Positions 60,714 through 64,000 of a stretch of DNA of 64,000 nucleotides are shown here, piece by piece. This stretch comes from a virus: positions 1 through 64,000 of the IMG/VR virus record IMGVR_UViG_3300032116_000106; one strand, written 5' to 3'. The position numbers and the translations under genes are program-made. Numbering within the stretch: position 1 is the first letter of the stretch; each line of letters begins with the position of its first letter. The notes under the pieces were generated by a model that saw only the letters and a program-made list of their open reading frames with translations, was not told the origin of the DNA and searched no databases.

Positions 60714-61955
60714 TTAAAAATCAAGTTTTACCTTAATCAACACCTCCTTATCGAAGGATTTCGCGATTGGTTGCGATGTTTTCGCAACTGCAATCAATTC
60801 GTTAGCATCGTTGTATAAACCAACTGATGTGATATATGTTTTAGGATCAGATTCAAATGAAGGTTCTCTAAATGTTCCATCAGAACCACTTACAAATGTA
60901 GGATTGTTTGAGAAGTTAAATTCTCTATTAGTCGCTCTTACAAAGAAGTGTTGAGTTGATACATTTTCAGTTCTTCTCATTTCAAAATCTGCTCCGCCTT
61001 TAATTGCGTTAAATAATAATTTTTGGTTATAAGTTTCAACCGAAGTAGATCCGGTTGTTGGTAATAACTCACTTCCCACTACTGATGCTAATGCGGTTGG
61101 ATTTAATAACATAATACCCAATTTAGGATAGAACTTACCAAATCCTTGTTGATTAGATGCGGTATATGTATTGATAGTTGCTGCTGCCTCAGTTCCAACA
61201 TTTGTTGAACCAGAAACTATATTAAAAACAGTTCCTGCTTTACCAGCTTTATCAGAAAACTTCTTACCACTATCATCTATAAAATACCTTATTCCATTAG
61301 AACCGCTTAATGTTAATGTAAAATTACCCGCATCAGCCTGTTGTCTATATCTAGCTCTTGCTAAGTTAATAACATATGCATGATCTATTTGGTAACCATC
61401 TTCAATTGATGCTGAATATACTGTAAAGTATTCATCAGCTTCACCTTCATAGTTATCATTCAATAACATTCTATATTGTGAATAGATTGCTTTTGTTGGT
61501 AAAAGAGCAGAATCAGATGTTGTTAATTGAACCGAACCACTTGCGAACTTATGCCCGTAAGCAATCGCAAATTCAACAGGTGCAGATGATCCAGTGTTTG
61601 AACCAGTTAAGTAAACATTTAGATAATACTTCGATGCATCTGAACCACTGTGTCCTGCTATTGTTGTTGTAGAACCGGTCACCATTGAACCATTTAAACT
61701 ACCACTACCATTACTCCACAATCCTTCAGTTACTACTTCAATTTTATTTGAAATCTTATCAAACTCACCAAATTTTTTAAAAATACCTTGTGATAATACA
61801 CCACCACTCGCCACACCCAATCTTTCATTAGGTGGCAATGATGCATTAATTATATTAGCAATCGCAGTTGCATCAATTACACCCGCATTATCGATAAGAT
61901 ATTGGGATAATTGTTGTGTTACTGCTGCTCCTTGTGCTCCTGTAATTTGTGCCAT
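60714..61955 (-). CDS. Virion structural protein, probable tail sheath-region or baseplate component
   Basis: 413 residues, Ser/Thr/Gly-rich and beta-rich. N-terminal GAQGAAVTQQLSQYLIDNAG is helical. FNFSNNPTF (about 352-360), YITSVGLYNDANELIAVAKT (about 377-396) and VLIKVKLDF at the end form a C-terminal signature shared with the gene at 59214. That signature recurs in marine T4-like virion proteins. The terminator at 60663 ends its transcript. It has no recognisable T4 counterpart by sequence. A tail or baseplate surface role is likely. Confidence 0.65.
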   Translation of the reverse strand: MAQITGAQGAAVTQQLSQYLIDNAGVIDATAIANIINASLPPNERLGVASGGVLSQGIFKKFGEFDKISNKIEVVTEGLWSNGSGSLNGSMVTGSTTTIAGHSGSDASKYYLNVYLTGSNTGSSAPVEFAIAYGHKFASGSVQLTTSDSALLPTKAIYSQYRMLLNDNYEGEADEYFTVYSASIEDGYQIDHAYVINLARARYRQQADAGNFTLTLSGSNGIRYFIDDSGKKFSDKAGKAGTVFNIVSGSTNVGTEAAATINTYTASNQQGFGKFYPKLGIMLLNPTALASVVGSELLPTTGSTSVETYNQKLLFNAIKGGADFEMRRTENVSTQHFFVRATNREFNFSNNPTFVSGSDGTFREPSFESDPKTYITSVGLYNDANELIAVAKTSQPIAKSFDKEVLIKVKLDF

Positions 61956-61971
61956 TTTCTATTTTTAATTT

Positions 61972-62586
61972 TTATGCTACATAGTTTACTGTCACAGGAA
62001 TAGAAACTGAACCCCCGGTCTCGTTTCCATAAACTGTCAAAGTTGTTACAACTGTTGCAGTAAGTGCAGGGTTTGGAATAAATTCAAATGAAGTTCCTCT
62101 CCTAACATCAGCTGTTGCTGCTACTGAATCACTAACTGAAATTTGTCCCGTTGCTGCAACTCCTAAACCGATTAAAGTTCCTGCCGTCTTATCAGCTAAA
62201 ACTGCGGTATATCCAGAAGTTGTATTACCTGCCGGTGAAGTTGTTGGTGAAATAGTAACTTTACCTCTCGTTTGATTTGTGCTAATGGAAGTAGTTCCAA
62301 TAGATACCTGAGGTATTTTAGTTGTTCCTTTTGGAAGTGTTACAAGTTTATATTTTAAAACTTGTGTTTCATCTGGTGATGCTTCTAAAATAGGAATTGC
62401 TTTAATAGCCGCATCATAATATGCAGAACCTTTTGGGTGCGCTGCATCATACAATTGGTAATCAATTTCATCATCACCCAATGCAAATTGAGTAATGTTT
62501 AACGATTGTCCCGCTGCTAATTTTTCTCTACCTTTTTTTGTAAGAATAGCATCTACAATTATGCTCGAATTATCTAAGTAAGCCAT
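61972..62586 (-). CDS. Virion structural protein of unknown position
   Basis: 204 residues. MAYLDNSSIIVDAILTKKGR (1-20) and LNITQFALGDDEIDYQLY (about 29-46) are a conserved opening found in many marine phage tail-region proteins. The second half is Thr/Ser/Val-rich, like an Ig-type beta domain (about 100-204). It lies between a larger structural gene and the 60714 gene, with a candidate late motif 28 nt upstream. Confidence 0.62.
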   Translation of the reverse strand: MAYLDNSSIIVDAILTKKGREKLAAGQSLNITQFALGDDEIDYQLYDAAHPKGSAYYDAAIKAIPILEASPDETQVLKYKLVTLPKGTTKIPQVSIGTTSISTNQTRGKVTISPTTSPAGNTTSGYTAVLADKTAGTLIGLGVAATGQISVSDSVAATADVRRGTSFEFIPNPALTATVVTTLTVYGNETGGSVSIPVTVNYVA

Positions 62587-62614
62587 TTTTAATTATTTTG
62601 GTCTTTTTTTCAAT

Positions 62615-62622
62615 TATAAATA
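62615..62622 (-). promoter_or_regulatory. Candidate late promoter motif (TATTTATA)
   Basis: The minus strand reads TTATATATTTATAATTG, 28 nt upstream of the ATG at 62586. Confidence 0.4.
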
Positions 62623-62649
62623 TATAACCTTTTAGTTTTACAACTTTTT

Positions 62650-64000
62650 TTAATCAACTTCCAAAATTGGTTCTCCACTTCCTCTTCCAGAAGGTGATAC
62701 TCTCAATCTATTTGGATTAGTAACAAATACTTCAACAGGCGATGTTCCGTCTAAAGTAGTATCAGAAGTTTGCTTAGAACCCTCATAAAAACTATTTTCT
62801 AATCCCCTCGCAGTATCCTTTGTATATCTATAATGTCCGCTAGTATATCCATCAAATGGTTCAATAGCGGTTATTATTCCATTTTTATATGGGAATACCC
62901 CCAATGCCGAACTTATATCAGTATAGAATGAGTGTGCAGTAGGAGTTCTAAACGCTCCACTTGCATTTTCATCAAATGGGCTTATTAAAACCATTTTTTT
63001 CTCAAATCTATATTTTAGTTCTAATTCAATTTTATCAGTAACTCCTAATTTAGTGGTATTGTATAGTGATGATGATAAACCATTTTCAGTTACTCTTTTC
63101 GGAACATATCTACCATATCTTATTGTTAGGATATAAGCGTTATATCTTTCGGTTAATACTAATGTTCCATCTTCTCTAAAATATGTTCTATCCAATGCAC
63201 CATTTTCACCATAAAGACCGAATCCTAAATTAAAAGGTGAGTCTGCATCATTTCCTATTTGTTGGTATGAATCCTCTAAATCATATTCTCCTACAATTGT
63301 TGCATTTCGTAATCCTGCATCAATTTTTATTTCAATGCCACCCATCGTTGAACCAGAATTGTAGATGATTTCCCCATCCATTAATTCATCGGTTACCAAT
63401 GTGTTACTTGCGGTATAGAAAATGTAATCCGAATTAATGCTCATCAACCCATCAACACTATATGAAGATGAATAGAATGGAGTTGTAACATCTAATTCTC
63501 TATCCAATTCTACATTAAGACTTCCAGTATGATAAGGAACATCTAAAGTTATTTGTTGCGTTTCAGTTACATCGATAGATGAATCATAATAAATTTTATC
63601 CGCTTTCGGTCTATTAATTTTTATCTTACTTCTATCTAATAAAGAAGGTTCAATTAATATACCTTTTGATACATTAGCTCTCGCAGGTATTACCTGTTCT
63701 AACATATCAAATAGGGATTTATCAACTGATTTTATCAATCGAATATATTCATCAAAGTTTAATGATGTTCTTTGGAAATAATAATTTCTTAATTCAGTAA
63801 GACTTGAATAGGTATCAGTTCCATATTCATCTCCCCAATCACCTATATAATCACCTATATTTAATGCACCTAATGAACGAAGAATGTCTAAATTCAATTC
63901 TTTCACCGGTGAGAAAAATAATCCTAATCTATTTGAATCTATCGGTGCTCTATCAAATGCTTTTTTAGTAGCTCTTGCTTTATATGATAATTGACCGGTT
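62650..64000 (-). CDS. Large virion structural protein, N-terminus beyond window
   Basis: At least 449 residues. The frame stays open to the window edge at 64000. A GTG at 63906 is not a real start, because the upstream residues (FDRAPIDSNRLGLFFSPV then KELN) are clearly coding and continue the conserved stretch. SLGALNIGDYIGDWGDEYG (about 42-60) and ELRNYYFQRTSLNFDEYI follow, then a beta-rich remainder. It is a probable tail or baseplate protein. The missing N-terminal length is unknown. Confidence 0.75.
   Translation of the reverse strand, partial: TGQLSYKARATKKAFDRAPIDSNRLGLFFSPVKELNLDILRSLGALNIGDYIGDWGDEYGTDTYSSLTELRNYYFQRTSLNFDEYIRLIKSVDKSLFDMLEQVIPARANVSKGILIEPSLLDRSKIKINRPKADKIYYDSSIDVTETQQITLDVPYHTGSLNVELDRELDVTTPFYSSSYSVDGLMSINSDYIFYTASNTLVTDELMDGEIIYNSGSTMGGIEIKIDAGLRNATIVGEYDLEDSYQQIGNDADSPFNLGFGLYGENGALDRTYFREDGTLVLTERYNAYILTIRYGRYVPKRVTENGLSSSLYNTTKLGVTDKIELELKYRFEKKMVLISPFDENASGAFRTPTAHSFYTDISSALGVFPYKNGIITAIEPFDGYTSGHYRYTKDTARGLENSFYEGSKQTSDTTLDGTSPVEVFVTNPNRLRVSPSGRGSGEPILEVD

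Noticed and set aside
2323-62622. T4-type TATAAATA late promoters on the plus strand
   Set aside because: The sites read TATAAATA on the plus strand, but no plus-strand genes follow, so the minus-strand reading was preferred. The reverse orientation remains noteworthy.
62650-63906. GTG at 63906 as start of the structural gene
   Set aside because: The frame is open for 31 more codons to the window edge with conserved-looking sequence, so the start is outside.
1-64000. tRNA genes
   Set aside because: I saw no cloverleaf-like stretch in the intergenic gaps, all of which are short (none above about 150 bp).

Overview
The window is a 64-kb piece of the genome of a large tailed phage of the T4-like (myovirus) lineage. 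The evidence is a run of recognisable T4 head and packaging genes (gp23 major capsid protein, gp22 scaffold, gp21 prohead protease, gp20 portal, gp17 large terminase) together with T4-type replication genes (gp46/gp47, gp61 primase, thymidylate synthase). The host is probably a member of the Bacteroidota. Start codons generally lack a Shine-Dalgarno sequence and have A-rich leaders. One intergenic region carries a textbook Bacteroidota promoter element (TATCTTTG), and the phage encodes its own bS21 ribosomal protein. The DNA is AT-rich. I saw no tRNA, integrase, transposase or CRISPR array.

Almost everything is on the minus strand, so transcription runs from right to left. From right to left the layout is: (1) 64.0-58.96 kb, virion structural proteins, including a truncated one at the window edge, with a UUCG-loop terminator; (2) 58.9-48.6 kb, DNA metabolism: a GIY-YIG-like protein, two SGNH-like proteins, primase, ThyA, a cupin, a D12-class DNA adenine methyltransferase with an unknown partner gene, and a single-polypeptide fusion of gp47 and gp46; (3) a lone plus-strand ribbon-helix-helix gene at 48.45 kb; (4) 48.4-41.65 kb, a giant S74-chaperone tail fibre and a polyproline fibre protein; (5) 41.6-14.4 kb, a 27-kb nearly gapless block of sugar and protein-modification genes; (6) 14.4-1 kb, the head and packaging module, interleaved with enzymes that look as if they could be packaged into the head.

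The 27-kb block contains glycosyltransferases of several families, four SDR epimerases, an E1-alpha/E1-beta-like TPP enzyme split over two distant genes, a PLP enzyme, a sulfotransferase-like protein, two 2-oxoglutarate oxygenases, a methyltransferase, three SGNH-like proteins and two N-terminal-twitch radical SAM proteins. Five LamG (concanavalin-like) domains are spread through it. Two are free-standing next to the radical SAM genes, and three are inserted inside GT7-type galactosyltransferases. A prolyl-4-hydroxylase-like gene sits 6 bp downstream of a fibre protein with polyproline runs of 29, 18 and 13 residues. My main inference is that this block builds an unusual post-translational decoration of the virion fibres, possibly hydroxyproline-linked glycans. 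That is not demonstrated by the sequence.

A second theme is head maturation. The capsid protein carries a good gp21 cleavage site (LSE|A at residue 61). Several late enzymes start with short peptides ending in the same [L/I]xE signature. In the Ntn-hydrolase-like protein, cleavage at LGE would expose the predicted catalytic Cys13. This suggests that enzymes could be packaged and activated by the prohead protease. A recurring ATATTTAT motif lies upstream of nine late-type transcription starts and is a candidate late promoter. The replication genes instead use TTTTTCGTAnnTT-type elements.
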